Positions 40,882 to 49,687 of a stretch of 64,000 nucleotides of DNA are shown piece by piece. The stretch is taken from positions 1 to 64,000 of the forward strand of contig DASUCV010000010.1 in assembly GCA_036275915.1 (NCBI GenBank), written 5' to 3'. Within the stretch, counting starts at the first letter, position 1, and each line of letters starts with the position of its first letter. Position numbers and translations under genes: made by a program. The notes beneath the pieces were generated by a model. It was not told the origin of the DNA and did not search any database. It saw only the letters and a list, made by a program, of their open reading frames with translations. The stretch is from Candidatus Polarisedimenticolaceae bacterium (GTDB lineage: Bacteria; Acidobacteriota; Polarisedimenticolia; Polarisedimenticolales; DASRJG01).

Positions 40882-41087
40882 GCGCGCTCCGACGCGATGC
40901 GGCGAGCGACCCAGAGGAGAGCGGCGCGAACGTCCCCGATGTCGATGCCGTACTCCTTCGCGACGTCCGCCTCGGCCATCCCGGCGGCCAGGCGCGCGAA
41001 GAGCACGTCCAGCGGGACCCGTGTGCCGCGGATCCGCGGGCGGCCGAATCCGACTCGATCGTCGATCTCGATGCGCTCGTCCTCCAT
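40878..41087 (-). CDS. DUF433 antitoxin
   Basis: 69 residues from ATG 41087; a start 72 nt further up would add a stretch without family similarity. DUF433 is recognised by GRPRIRGTRVPLDVLFARLA and a helix-turn-helix-like segment (DVAKEYGIDIGDVRAALLWV). It probably binds DNA and neutralises the PIN-like partner encoded directly downstream. The region upstream is divergent from the ABC transporter gene. Confidence 0.88.
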   Translation of the reverse strand: MEDERIEIDDRVGFGRPRIRGTRVPLDVLFARLAAGMAEADVAKEYGIDIGDVRAALLWVARRIASERA

Positions 41088-41222
41088 GCAGACCCCGAAC
41101 TCAAGGGACGTGCCAGAGCGCCGGCCTGAAAAAGTGGCAAGCCGCGCAAGACGCGTCACGAGGATCTCCGCGTGCGGAGAGCGGCACTCCAGGTTTCGAG
41201 AGTCGCGTATGCTCCCGCCGCC

Positions 41223-41960
41223 ATGCTGTCGCTTTCCGTCCAGGACCTACGAAAGGACTACCCGCGAAGGCCCAGGGCGCTCGACGGGCTCTCGCTCGAG
41301 CTCGGCCCGGGGATCCTCGGCCTGCTCGGCCCGAACGGAGCCGGCAAGTCCACGCTCATGAGGATTGTCGCGACCGTTGCCAAGCCGACCGCCGGGCGCG
41401 TGACCTGGAACGGGATCGACGTGGTCGCGACGCCGAACGCCGTGCGCGAGGTGCTCGGCTACCTCCCACAGGACTTCGGCGTCTACCCGAACCTGAACGC
41501 GGTCGAGTTCCTCGAGTACCTGGCGGCGGTCCGCGGCCTCGACGCAAAGCGCGCGCGCAAGCGGATCGACGAGCTTCTCGTGCTCGTCAACCTCGTCGAG
41601 GCCGGGAAGCGGCCCCTCGGCGGCTATTCCGGAGGGATGCGCCAGCGCGTCGGCATCGCGCAGGCGCTCCTCACAGATCCCAAGCTGCTCATCGTCGATG
41701 AGCCGACGGTCGGCCTCGATCCCGAAGAGCGCGTCCGGTTCCGCGATCTTCTCGGCGAGATGGCCGGCGAGCGGATCGTCATCCTCTCGACGCACATCGT
41801 GTCGGATGTCGAGGCGATCGCGTCCGACATCGCGATCGTCGGCGCCGGCCGCCTGCTCGCGCGCGGGTCACCCGCGGAGCTGGCCGCCCGCGCGGGAGCA
41901 CCGTCGGTCGAGGAGGCCTACCTCCGATTCGTCAAGGCGGCGCGGGAAACGCCGGCGTGA
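41223..41960 (+). CDS. ABC transporter ATP-binding protein
   Basis: 245 residues from ATG 41223. Walker A GPNGAGKST (36-44), Q-loop LPQDFGVYPN, signature YSGGMRQR (135-142), Walker B LLIVDEPTVGLDP (155-167) and H-loop STHIVSDVE. The form matches ABC-2-type exporters of the drug or lipid class. It overlaps the permease gene (GTGA), which supplies the membrane part. The substrate cannot be told from sequence. Confidence 0.93.
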   Translation: MLSLSVQDLRKDYPRRPRALDGLSLELGPGILGLLGPNGAGKSTLMRIVATVAKPTAGRVTWNGIDVVATPNAVREVLGYLPQDFGVYPNLNAVEFLEYLAAVRGLDAKRARKRIDELLVLVNLVEAGKRPLGGYSGGMRQRVGIAQALLTDPKLLIVDEPTVGLDPEERVRFRDLLGEMAGERIVILSTHIVSDVEAIASDIAIVGAGRLLARGSPAELAARAGAPSVEEAYLRFVKAARETPA

Positions 41961-43474
41961 TCGCGCCGCGCGCCCTGCTCGCGATCGCGCGCGCCGACGC
42001 GCTCGAGCGCATCCGGCGCTACTCCTTCCTCGTCACTCTCGCCGCGAGCGCCTGGATCGGCTGGCTCGTCGTCGAAGGTCAGGTGACGATGCGCGTGGGC
42101 GACTACGCCGGCGAGGTCAACGGCGCGTGGGCGGCGGCGCTCGTCGCGGCGACCGTCTCGGTGATCGTCTCGCTCGTTGGGTTCTGGATCGTGAAGAACG
42201 CGGTCCAGCGCGACCGCGACACCCGCGTGGGCGAGATCCTCGCCGCAACGCCGCTCACGAAGAGCGCCTACACGCTGGGCAAGTGCCTCTCGAACTTCGC
42301 CGTCCTCGCGACGATCGTCGTCGTGCTCGCCGCGGCGGCGCCGGTCCTCGTGTGGATGCACGGAGGGAAGGTCGAGCTGCTCCCCATGGTCGGCCCGTTC
42401 GTTCTCATCGCGCTGCCTGCGATGGCGGTCATCGCCGCGCTTGCCGTTCTGTTCGAGACGATCGGCCCGCTCTCCGGCGGGCTGGGAAACGTGCTCTGGT
42501 TCTTCGCGTGGTCCGCATTGTTCACCGTCCCGATGGTGACGCACTCGCGCCAGGCCGACATGAGCGGTCTCGTAACGATCCAGGAGAGCATGGGCGAGGC
42601 TGCGCGCGCCGCGCATCCCGACTATCGCGAAGGGTTCACCTTCTCGATCGGCCCCTCGCTCGAGGACCCCGCGCGAGGCACCTTCGTCTGGAACGGCCTC
42701 GCGTGGTCGCCGTCGCTCGTCGTGTCACGCCTCGCGTGGTTCGGCATCGCCGCACTCCTCGCGCTCGCGGCCGCCGTGCCTTTCGATCGCTTCGGCGGCG
42801 ACGGCACGAGGCTCCTCCAGGCGAAACCGCGGAGCGCAGAAGGAACGCGCGGCATCGCCCTCCGGCTTCCTGCCTTCCTGCCTCCGGTCTACGCCGGCGA
42901 GCTGAAGCTCATGTTGAGCGGCCGCAGGATCTGGTGGTGGGCCGTCTTCGTCGGTCTGGCGGCGGCGTGCACGTTCGCTCCGTCCGCCTTCGCCCGCGGC
43001 AAGCTGTTGCCGTTCGCCTGGCTGTGGCCGGTTCTCGTCTGGTCGTCGATGGGGGCGCGCGAGGCGAAAGACGCAACCGAGGAGCTCGTGTTCGTCGCGC
43101 CACGGCCTCTCCTGCGTCAGCTCCCCTCGGTCTACGCCGCCGGCGTGACGGTCGCGATCGTCGCGTCGGGGGGGCTCGCCGTGCGCATCCTCGCGAGCGG
43201 GAACCTGGCGGCGTTCGGCGCGTGGCTCGTGGGCGCGCTGTTCATTCCCGCCCTCGCTCTGGCCTGCGGAACCTGGAGCGGCGGATCGAAGCTCTTCGAG
43301 GCGCTCTACGTCGTCTTCTGGTACGTCGGCCCGCTGCAGCCCGTCCCGGCGCTCGATTTCATGGGAGTGTCGGATTTGACGGTTTCCGCGGGGATTCCCG
43401 CACGCTTCGCCGCGGCGACGGCGATCCTGCTGGCCGCCGCCGTGGCCGGCCGCAGGTGGCGTTTGTCGAGGTAG
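41957..43474 (+). CDS. ABC-2-type permease subunit
   Basis: 505 residues from GTG 41957. Roughly twelve hydrophobic helices in two halves, for example FLVTLAASAWIGWLVV (24-39), WAAALVAATVSVIVSLVGFW (57-77), and a second half from about 320 (RIWWWAVFVGLAAACTFAPS). The cytoplasmic loop NAVQRDRDTRVGEILAATPL (about 80) is typical of ABC-2 permeases that pair with the ATPase upstream. Followed 32 nt later by a secreted M48 protease gene, a combination that may serve the envelope. Confidence 0.85.
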   Translation: MIAPRALLAIARADALERIRRYSFLVTLAASAWIGWLVVEGQVTMRVGDYAGEVNGAWAAALVAATVSVIVSLVGFWIVKNAVQRDRDTRVGEILAATPLTKSAYTLGKCLSNFAVLATIVVVLAAAAPVLVWMHGGKVELLPMVGPFVLIALPAMAVIAALAVLFETIGPLSGGLGNVLWFFAWSALFTVPMVTHSRQADMSGLVTIQESMGEAARAAHPDYREGFTFSIGPSLEDPARGTFVWNGLAWSPSLVVSRLAWFGIAALLALAAAVPFDRFGGDGTRLLQAKPRSAEGTRGIALRLPAFLPPVYAGELKLMLSGRRIWWWAVFVGLAAACTFAPSAFARGKLLPFAWLWPVLVWSSMGAREAKDATEELVFVAPRPLLRQLPSVYAAGVTVAIVASGGLAVRILASGNLAAFGAWLVGALFIPALALACGTWSGGSKLFEALYVVFWYVGPLQPVPALDFMGVSDLTVSAGIPARFAAATAILLAAAVAGRRWRLSR

Positions 43475-43506
43475 AATCGCTGCGGGTCTTCCACGGGAGT
43501 CGAGTC

Positions 43507-44898
43507 ATGAAAAACGTCGCGCGCGTCTCCATCGTGGTCTTCGTGTCCCTGTTCGCGTTCGTTTCCGCAAGGTCGAGCGGCGAAGTCTGGCGCTATCCCG
43601 AGAAGGAGGTCCCCGCGACGGGGCCCGCCCTCGTCGAAATCGGCCAGCCCGGCCGCGACAAGGCGCCACGTCTCGACGTCGTCGTCAAGGACGACAAGGG
43701 TCAGCCGGTCGCCGGCATGGCGATCAACGTCTTCCCCTACCTCGGCAAGAACGAGCCGAAGCACGTGGCCACGGCCACCGACGCCTCGGGCGGCATCGTC
43801 GTGCGTGGGATCGACATGAAGGGGCTGGACGCGGTCCGTCTCGCGTTCATCTGGGAAGCGGGCGTGAAGACGATCCGCGTGCGCGTCGAGCCGTCGAAGA
43901 AAGGCTGGGCCGTCGTCGCCGCACCTTACAAGCGCGTCGAAGACGGCAAGGACGAAGGCTCGTGCATGAACCTCTTCTCGATCAAGCCCGAGGGCGGAGG
44001 CAGCTTCCAGCTCACGTTCAAACGTCCGCCGTCGATCGCATGGTGCGAAGACATCGTCTATGGCTCGAAGAAGCACGAGCAGGTCCTCTCGCACATCAAC
44101 GAGATCGGCAAGCGCGACGTCAACAAGGGCGACAAGAACATGTACAACGCCGACGACGAGGCGAAGATGGGCCTCGAGGCGTCGAACCAGTTCGACCAGA
44201 AGCTTCCCGCGATCACCGACCCCGACATCGTCGGCTACGTCACGCAGCTCGCGCTGAAGATCGTCGCCTCCTCCGACCAGCCGAACTTGAAACCGACCGT
44301 GCGCGTGGTGAACACGCAGGACGTCAACGCGTTCGTGACCGCGGGCGGTCACATCTTCGTCTTCAGCGGCTTGATCGCGGTCGCGCAGAACGAATCGCAG
44401 CTCGCGGGGGTGATCGCGCACGAAACGTCGCACGCGATCGCGCGCCATGTCACCGAGGGTGCGACGCGCAACCAGTTCGCGCAGACCGGCGCGCAGGTCG
44501 GCTCGGCGGTGTTGGGCGGTCTCCTCAAGCTGGGCAACACGACCCAGGGACTCCTCAACGAAGGGGCGACGCAATCGGCGGGGCTGGTCACCCTCCATTT
44601 CGACCGCGCCTCCGAGACCGAGGCCGATCTCCTGGGCTCGCAGTACCTCTGGAAGGGCGGCTGGGACCCGGAGGCGATCGCGCACTTCTTCGAGATGTTC
44701 GCGAAGATGTCGAAGGGGTCGTCGACGCCGGAGTTCCTCTCGACCCACCCGACCGATGCGAAGCGCGTGCAGAACGGCATCACCTGGGCGCGAGCCTTCC
44801 TGCCGGCGAAGGAGAAGTACCTCGTCGACACCGCGGAGTTCCAGGCGTGCAAGGCGAAGGTGCAGAAGCTTCCGAAGCCGCCGAAGCCGACGTCGTAA
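43507..44898 (+). CDS. Secreted M48 family metalloprotease with N-terminal domain
   Basis: 463 residues, signal peptide 1-22 ending at VSARS. An N-terminal beta domain (about 40-130, LDVVVKDDKGQPVAGMAINV) looks like a carboxypeptidase-regulatory-like fold. The peptidase part has IVSSDQ-type helices, NTQDVNAFVTAGGHIFVFSG, zinc motif HETSH (about residue 305) in GVIAHETSHAIARH, and the third ligand in FDRASETEADLLGSQYL. BepA-like M48 proteases degrade misassembled outer-membrane proteins; that role is inferred. Convergent with the M64 peptidase gene (10 nt). Confidence 0.88.
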   Translation: MKNVARVSIVVFVSLFAFVSARSSGEVWRYPEKEVPATGPALVEIGQPGRDKAPRLDVVVKDDKGQPVAGMAINVFPYLGKNEPKHVATATDASGGIVVRGIDMKGLDAVRLAFIWEAGVKTIRVRVEPSKKGWAVVAAPYKRVEDGKDEGSCMNLFSIKPEGGGSFQLTFKRPPSIAWCEDIVYGSKKHEQVLSHINEIGKRDVNKGDKNMYNADDEAKMGLEASNQFDQKLPAITDPDIVGYVTQLALKIVASSDQPNLKPTVRVVNTQDVNAFVTAGGHIFVFSGLIAVAQNESQLAGVIAHETSHAIARHVTEGATRNQFAQTGAQVGSAVLGGLLKLGNTTQGLLNEGATQSAGLVTLHFDRASETEADLLGSQYLWKGGWDPEAIAHFFEMFAKMSKGSSTPEFLSTHPTDAKRVQNGITWARAFLPAKEKYLVDTAEFQACKAKVQKLPKPPKPTS

Positions 44899-44908
44899 AT
44901 GTTCCCAC

Positions 44909-46282
44909 TTACTTCGAATACATGTCGATGACGCGCTCGATCGCCTTGCGACACACCTTGCAGAAGCCGACCTCGTCGCGCGTGTACATGATGCAGTCGG
45001 TCTGCGGCCGGTACAGGCCCTTCGCCTGATACGAGGCGCCTTCGAAGGCGCCGACCTTCCCCGAGTACTTCATTCCGCCGAGCATCGGCGTATCCGACTT
45101 CTGCTGCTCGCGGAAGAGCGCGTCGAATTCGGACTCGGGGGCGGCGCGCTTGATCAGCGCGAGCCGGCGGTCGAGGAACTCCTTCGCAACCTTCTCCCAC
45201 GCGTCCTTGTCCCAAGGCGTCGGGAGCGGGGTCGAGGTCAGGGCGAGATCGCCCCACTTGAGGTGCGCCGGGTCGCGAAGCGCCGTGATGTTCGGCTCCC
45301 ACGGCTCGGGCGCGTCGGCGGGAAACGCGGTGAACACGCCGGGCGACATGTAGTACTCGTCGGCCAGGCCCGCGAAGTGATGGCCGAACTCGTGGACGAA
45401 CACGTACTCGGCGAACGCCGTGTCGACGCTCGCGGTCGCCTCGAAGTTGTAGATGCCGCCGCCGCCGTACTGCTTTTCGTTCGCGAGGATCTCGATGAAC
45501 TCGTACGGCGCCTCGGAGAGCACGTCGCGCAGCGTACGGTTGTCATAGGTCAACATATATCGCTCGGACTCGAAGATGTAGTACTCGGCCGACACCGCGG
45601 TGCGCCGGAACTTGCCGACGTGCGGACGGTTCACTCCGCTCGTCGCGGCGGGAAGATCGATTGCGCGCACGTTGAAGTCGCTCCTCCGCGACTTGAACGG
45701 CTCGGTCGCGAACAGCTTGTCGGTGAGGCGCTTCACGTCCGCGTGGAACTTCGGCATCTCGGCCGCCGTGTACCCCTCGCCGAGGATGAGGAGATCGACC
45801 TTTTCCGTCGGCGGCCCGTTCTCGAAGACGGTCCATACCTTGCCCGCCGGCGCGACATCGGCCGCGTTCACGGCGGGAGACGACGGATCGACGCGCGTCG
45901 TCCAGATCTCGCGGAACAAGTTGTCCTTGCCCCGCTTCTTGAGGACGACCTGCACCGGCGCCTTCGGCCACGGGAAGCGCAGCGATTCGTGGAAGGTGCG
46001 CGTCCCGATCTTCGCCTCCGCCGTATCTTCCCACTCGCCGTAAAGCGACGCGAAGCCGCGCGAGTAGATCGTCTGGTTCGTTTGCGGATCGACGACCTCG
46101 AAGTAGTACGTGCCCAGGTTCAAGTCGTCCAGGAGGTGCGTCGTGCTTCCGGCCCACGGGCCGTCCGAGACGACGCGGTCGAGCGCGACGATCTCATGGC
46201 CGTGATCGCCGGTGTGGAAGTAGTCGAGCCGCATGGTTTTCGGCGTGAACACGAGTGAAAACGCGAGCGCGAGGATGAGCAT
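44909..46282 (-). CDS. Peptidase M64 (IgA-peptidase family), secreted
   Basis: 457 residues with a short N-terminal hydrophobic segment ([12 protein letters not shown]). The zinc motif is [15 protein letters not shown] at about 293-307, with the extended H-E-x-G-H-x-x-x-x-x-x-D form of the M64 family. Other family features are [20 protein letters not shown] and [16 protein letters not shown]. The C-terminal part contains [20 protein letters not shown], a pair of disulfide or zinc cysteines. A secreted protease of broad or unknown target; no link to mucosal IgA is implied. Confidence 0.9.
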   Translation of the reverse strand: MLILALAFSLVFTPKTMRLDYFHTGDHGHEIVALDRVVSDGPWAGSTTHLLDDLNLGTYYFEVVDPQTNQTIYSRGFASLYGEWEDTAEAKIGTRTFHESLRFPWPKAPVQVVLKKRGKDNLFREIWTTRVDPSSPAVNAADVAPAGKVWTVFENGPPTEKVDLLILGEGYTAAEMPKFHADVKRLTDKLFATEPFKSRRSDFNVRAIDLPAATSGVNRPHVGKFRRTAVSAEYYIFESERYMLTYDNRTLRDVLSEAPYEFIEILANEKQYGGGGIYNFEATASVDTAFAEYVFVHEFGHHFAGLADEYYMSPGVFTAFPADAPEPWEPNITALRDPAHLKWGDLALTSTPLPTPWDKDAWEKVAKEFLDRRLALIKRAAPESEFDALFREQQKSDTPMLGGMKYSGKVGAFEGASYQAKGLYRPQTDCIMYTRDEVGFCKVCRKAIERVIDMYSK

Positions 46283-46316
46283 GGGCGGAGTTTATCGCGT
46301 GCGTTATCGTAGAGAC

Positions 46317-46973
46317 ATGATCTTCTCGAAGTCCGACAAGACCCGCACGATCGACGCCACGGAAGCGCTTCCCGGCCGTACGCGACGCCTGTTCCCGGTC
46401 GCCGCGCAGCACGCAGTTCTCGGCTCGCCGATGGAGCCGCCGTTTCCCGCCGGCGCCGAGACGGCCCAGTTCGCCCTCGGCTGCTTCTGGGGCGCCGAGC
46501 GGAAGTTCTGGCAGGCGCCCGGCGTGATCTCGACGCAGGTCGGCTACGCCGGTGGATTCACGCCGAACCCTTACTACGAAGAAGTCTGCACCGGAAAGAC
46601 AGGGCACGCGGAAGTCGTCCGCGTCGTCTTCGACCCGGCGAAGACGTCCTATGACGCGCTCCTCAAGCTCTTCTGGGAGAGCCACGACCCGACGCAGGGG
46701 ATGCGCCAGGGGAACGACGTCGGGACGCAGTACAGGTCGGCGATCTACACGTACGGAGGCGCACAGGCGCAAGCCGCCGGGGCATCACGCGACGCGTATC
46801 AGAAGAGCTTGGCCGCGCAGGGCTACGGCGACATCACGACCGAGATCCGCGAGGCGCCGGAGTTCTGGTACGGCGAGGACTATCACCAGCAGTACCTGCA
46901 CAAGAACCCGAACGGATACTGTGGCCTGGGCGGCACCGGTGTGAGCTGCCCGATCGGTCTCCCCGCTCGCTAG
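46317..46973 (+). CDS. msrA: Peptide-methionine (S)-S-oxide reductase
   Basis: 218 residues from ATG 46317. The catalytic motif is GCFWGAE with Cys56, followed by [32 protein letters not shown] and [20 protein letters not shown]. The C-terminus has a resolving-type pair [14 protein letters not shown]. The N-terminal 50 residues match the extended form of E. coli MsrA. No export signal, so cytoplasmic repair of oxidised methionine in proteins with thioredoxin. Its start lies 34 nt from the divergent M64 gene start. Confidence 0.95.
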   Translation: MIFSKSDKTRTIDATEALPGRTRRLFPVAAQHAVLGSPMEPPFPAGAETAQFALGCFWGAERKFWQAPGVISTQVGYAGGFTPNPYYEEVCTGKTGHAEVVRVVFDPAKTSYDALLKLFWESHDPTQGMRQGNDVGTQYRSAIYTYGGAQAQAAGASRDAYQKSLAAQGYGDITTEIREAPEFWYGEDYHQQYLHKNPNGYCGLGGTGVSCPIGLPAR

Positions 46974-46976
46974 CCG

Positions 46977-47816
46977 CTAGAAGATCTCTCCGATCACGAA
47001 CCGGGCGCCGCGGATGCCGTCGCCGAAGCGATAGCTGAGGCCAAGCTTCGGCATCGTCAGCTTCCACCACGCGAGCTTCGGGTTGTTCCCGAACGAGAAA
47101 CCGATCTCGGTCTGCTCGTCGACGCCGGGTGTCGCTGCGGGTGCTCCGTAGGTGACGGCGACACCTCCGCCCTCGGGTTGCTTCTTCTGGATGAAGCGCG
47201 AGTACGTGATGAACATTCCGAAATCCCAGCGCGAGCGACCGGATGACCAAGGCAAATCGTGGCGGAACTCGAGGCCGACCTTCCCCTCGCCGTACCAATC
47301 GCTGAGTGCATTGCCGGACCCCGCCGCTCCCGCCCAGAGAATCTCCTGATCGGCGCGCGCGTTCCAACCGCCCACCGGAAACGACTGGATGCTGCGCAAT
47401 CCCGTGTCGTAGACCCACACGAGCTGGTCACCGGAGAAATCTTTCGCCGCGCCCACATCCGCGTGCGGGTAGAGGATCCATGGATCCTGCACCCGCACCG
47501 GGAACTCGACGCCCGGAAGGAGGCTCGCCGTGCCGACCTGCGACGGGAACTCGCCTTCCAACACATCCTGTGTCTCGTAGTCGTAGAAGCCGAACGTGAG
47601 CGGCACGCCGAACGTCGCGCCCCACACGCGATCCTCAGTCAGCTCACGGATGTTGAAGTCGATCGGAATCCGGTAGATCTGGACGACGCGTCCCTCGATG
47701 TTGTAGATCCCGGATCCCGCCTGCGTCGCGAACGCGAACGAAACGCCGGTGTCCTCGGCAGCCCAGGTCGACATGGACATTCCGATGATTGCCAACGCGA
47801 GCAGAAATGGGGACAT
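46977..47816 (-). CDS. Outer-membrane-like beta-rich protein
   Basis: 279 residues if started at ATG 47816, where AGGA lies 10 nt upstream and the signal peptide (MSPFLLALAIIGMSMSTWAA) is well formed; an ATG at 47852 would add a basic dodecapeptide. The mature part is strand-rich with alternating hydrophobic residues and an aromatic end (GARFVIGEIF). I recognise no family. The start codon lies within the left 21-bp inverted repeat of the RAYT block, so the present 5' end may have been created or altered by that repeat. Base composition is lower in GC than most neighbours. Confidence 0.75.
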   Translation of the reverse strand: MSPFLLALAIIGMSMSTWAAEDTGVSFAFATQAGSGIYNIEGRVVQIYRIPIDFNIRELTEDRVWGATFGVPLTFGFYDYETQDVLEGEFPSQVGTASLLPGVEFPVRVQDPWILYPHADVGAAKDFSGDQLVWVYDTGLRSIQSFPVGGWNARADQEILWAGAAGSGNALSDWYGEGKVGLEFRHDLPWSSGRSRWDFGMFITYSRFIQKKQPEGGGVAVTYGAPAATPGVDEQTEIGFSFGNNPKLAWWKLTMPKLGLSYRFGDGIRGARFVIGEIF

Positions 47817-47826
47817 TCTGCTTTTT
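47806..47826. repeat. Left 21-bp inverted repeat
   Basis: AATGGGGACATTCTGCTTTTT, the exact reverse complement of 49667-49687. It holds the ATG start (47816-47814) of the minus-strand outer-membrane-like gene. Confidence 0.95.
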
Positions 47827-47907
47827 CCTACAACTCCTCCGACTCGCCGCATGGTCGCCGATCATAGTAGAGTTGGCGAAGGTCCCGCCTTCTCGTCAGG
47901 TTTGAGC

Positions 47908-48585
47908 ATGCCCCGCACAGCTCGCGCTTCCGTTGCCGATGTCTGCTACCACGTACTCTCTCGCGGCAACGCTCGGCAAACCGTCTTTCATGACGCTCGA
48001 GACTTCGATGAGTTCACGACCCTCATCGCTCAAGCGAGCGCTCGTCATCCGGTCGATACGCTCGCATGGTGTCTCATGCCAAACCACTTCCACTTCGTCC
48101 TCAGACCGCGAATGGATGACGCGCTCAGTCGGTGGATGCAGTGGCTGCTTACATCCCATGTTCGGCGCTACCAGCGGCGATACTCTTCGACCGGGCGGGT
48201 TTGGCAAGGACGCTATAAGGCATTTCCGATTCAAAAGGACGATCACTTGCTCGCCGTCTTGCGCTACGTCGAGCGTAACCCCGTGCGTGCATCGCTCGCT
48301 GCATCATCCATGCAATGGAAATGGTCGAGTGCCGGACATCGAGACGCCGCGGCCGGGACACCGGAAATCAGCGGTCGAGTCCTGTCGACTTCGCCGGTCG
48401 AGCTGCCAACGCCTTGGACGCGATGGGTGGACTCACCGCTGCATGATTCAGAGCTGTCCCGCATCCGCGAATGCGCCGCGCGCGACCGGCCTTACGGCAC
48501 TCACGCTTGGATCTTGGGGACCGCAGAACGGTTGGGATTGCAGTCCTCGCTGCGCGGTCGCGGGCGTCCGCCGCGTAGAATGTGA
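47908..48585 (+). CDS. REP-associated tyrosine transposase (RAYT, IS200/IS605-like)
   Basis: 225 residues from ATG 47908. Single-strand transposase fold of the Y1_Tnp family: YHVLSRGNARQTVFHDARDF (14-33), the HUH-type motif MPNHFHFVL with His60 and His62, and the catalytic Tyr120 in LRYVERNPVRASL. WQGRYKAFPIQKDDHL is the usual block before it. RAYTs are single-copy domesticated transposases that maintain dispersed REP palindromes. The GGGGACA palindromes in this window are plausible substrates. No terminal-inverted-repeat IS structure of the DDE type. Confidence 0.93.
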   Translation: MPRTARASVADVCYHVLSRGNARQTVFHDARDFDEFTTLIAQASARHPVDTLAWCLMPNHFHFVLRPRMDDALSRWMQWLLTSHVRRYQRRYSSTGRVWQGRYKAFPIQKDDHLLAVLRYVERNPVRASLAASSMQWKWSSAGHRDAAAGTPEISGRVLSTSPVELPTPWTRWVDSPLHDSELSRIRECAARDRPYGTHAWILGTAERLGLQSSLRGRGRPPRRM

Positions 48586-48609
48586 GGCAGAATGAGGCAG
48601 GGGGCGTCG

Positions 48610-49629
48610 ATGAAATCGTGGGCAAAAGGAATGGTCTTGGCTCTTGTCCTGCTATCACGTTCGGCGCGCGCCGACTCACTCTCCGAGGTCTTCAAGAGAG
48701 TCTCCAACAGCGTCGTCGAGATTCACGCCACCGAGCGAACGGCGAGCGGAGCCGGGCTTGTGGGCACCGACGACGAGGAGATCGGTTCCGGAGTGCTCAT
48801 CGAGCCGGACCGCGTCTTGACGGCGGCCCACGTCGTTCAGGTCGCGACGCGCATTGTCGTCGACGTCGCGGGCGAATCGTTGCGCGCGCAGGTGGTCGCG
48901 TCGGAGACAGGCCCCGATCTCGCCGTGTTGAAGCTTGAGCGCGCGCCGATGAAGGCGTCGGTCGCGAAGCTCGGAGACTCGAGCGCCGTTCAAGTCGGCG
49001 ACGAAGTGTTCATCGTCGGCGCGCCGCTCGGGATGAGCAAGACCCTCTCGGTTGGCCATATCAGCGGCCGACGCGCCGCGAAGGGTTTGCTTGGCGGCAT
49101 GCTCGGCGCGGAGCTATTCCAGACAGACGCTTCGATCAATCCAGGAAACTCCGGCGGCCCGATGTTCGACATGAACGGCAACGTCATTGGCGTCGTCAGC
49201 CACATCATCTTTCAGGAAGCAGGTGCCGGCGGGCTCGGCTTCGTCGTCACCTCGAATCTTGCGAAGGAGCTGGTGCTATCCGGCCAGACATTCTGGTCCG
49301 GGATGGAGGGGGTCACCCTCGAAGGGGACATGGCGAGGATCTTCCAGCTTCCGCAGCCCCGAGGCATTCTCGTGCAGCGCATCGCCGAGGGCTCTCCTGC
49401 GGCGAGGCTTGGGCTCCTGCCTGGCAACAAGAAGGCGATGATCGGCGACGCGACGTTCCTCGTCGGCGGCGACGTGATCCTCGCCGTGCAAGGCATCGAC
49501 GTCTCGGATGACGATGCCGGACAGAAGATCCGTGAGGCGCTCTCGAAACACGATCCGAGTGCGTCGCTGTCGGTCGTCGTGCTGCGTGGTGGAAGACGCA
49601 TCGAGCTCGAGCTTCGTGCGTCTCGCTGA
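48610..49629 (+). CDS. HtrA/DegP-like trypsin-type serine protease with PDZ domain
   Basis: 339 residues from ATG 48610, preceded by GGGGG; an ATG at 48592 is possible. Signal peptide 1-21 (ending ARA). Catalytic triad: His74 in TAAHVV, Asp103 in GPDLAVLKL, Ser181 in NPGNSGGPM. A PDZ domain spans about 235-330 (RGILVQRIAEGSPAARLGLL, GDVILAVQGIDVSD). Periplasmic protease or chaperone of the HtrA group. It starts 24 nt after the RAYT stop and shares the enclosing inverted repeats, an odd partnership for a RAYT. Confidence 0.92.
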   Translation: MKSWAKGMVLALVLLSRSARADSLSEVFKRVSNSVVEIHATERTASGAGLVGTDDEEIGSGVLIEPDRVLTAAHVVQVATRIVVDVAGESLRAQVVASETGPDLAVLKLERAPMKASVAKLGDSSAVQVGDEVFIVGAPLGMSKTLSVGHISGRRAAKGLLGGMLGAELFQTDASINPGNSGGPMFDMNGNVIGVVSHIIFQEAGAGGLGFVVTSNLAKELVLSGQTFWSGMEGVTLEGDMARIFQLPQPRGILVQRIAEGSPAARLGLLPGNKKAMIGDATFLVGGDVILAVQGIDVSDDDAGQKIREALSKHDPSASLSVVVLRGGRRIELELRASR

Positions 49630-49666
49630 CTGAGCTCTCACCGTCAGGGCCTAAAGGTTCTGAAAC

Positions 49667-49687
49667 AAAAAGCAGAATGTCCCCATT
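49667..49687. repeat. Right 21-bp inverted repeat
   Basis: Exact inverted match to 47806-47826. Its end provides the TAA stop (49688-49686) of the minus-strand repeat protein gene, a use also seen at the GGGGAC palindrome at 27621. Confidence 0.95.

Larger units (their letters stand above)
47806..49687. mobile_element. Candidate RAYT-containing unit bounded by 21-bp inverted repeats
   Basis: Perfect inverted copies of AATGGGGACATTCTGCTTTTT at 47806-47826 and 49667-49687 enclose 1.84 kb holding a RAYT transposase and an HtrA-like protease gene. Both genes look lower in GC than the surroundings. No target-site duplication is evident. RAYT proteins normally act on REP elements and do not carry passenger genes, so mobility of the whole block is a hypothesis; the two 21-mers may instead be independent REP insertions. 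Confidence 0.55.
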
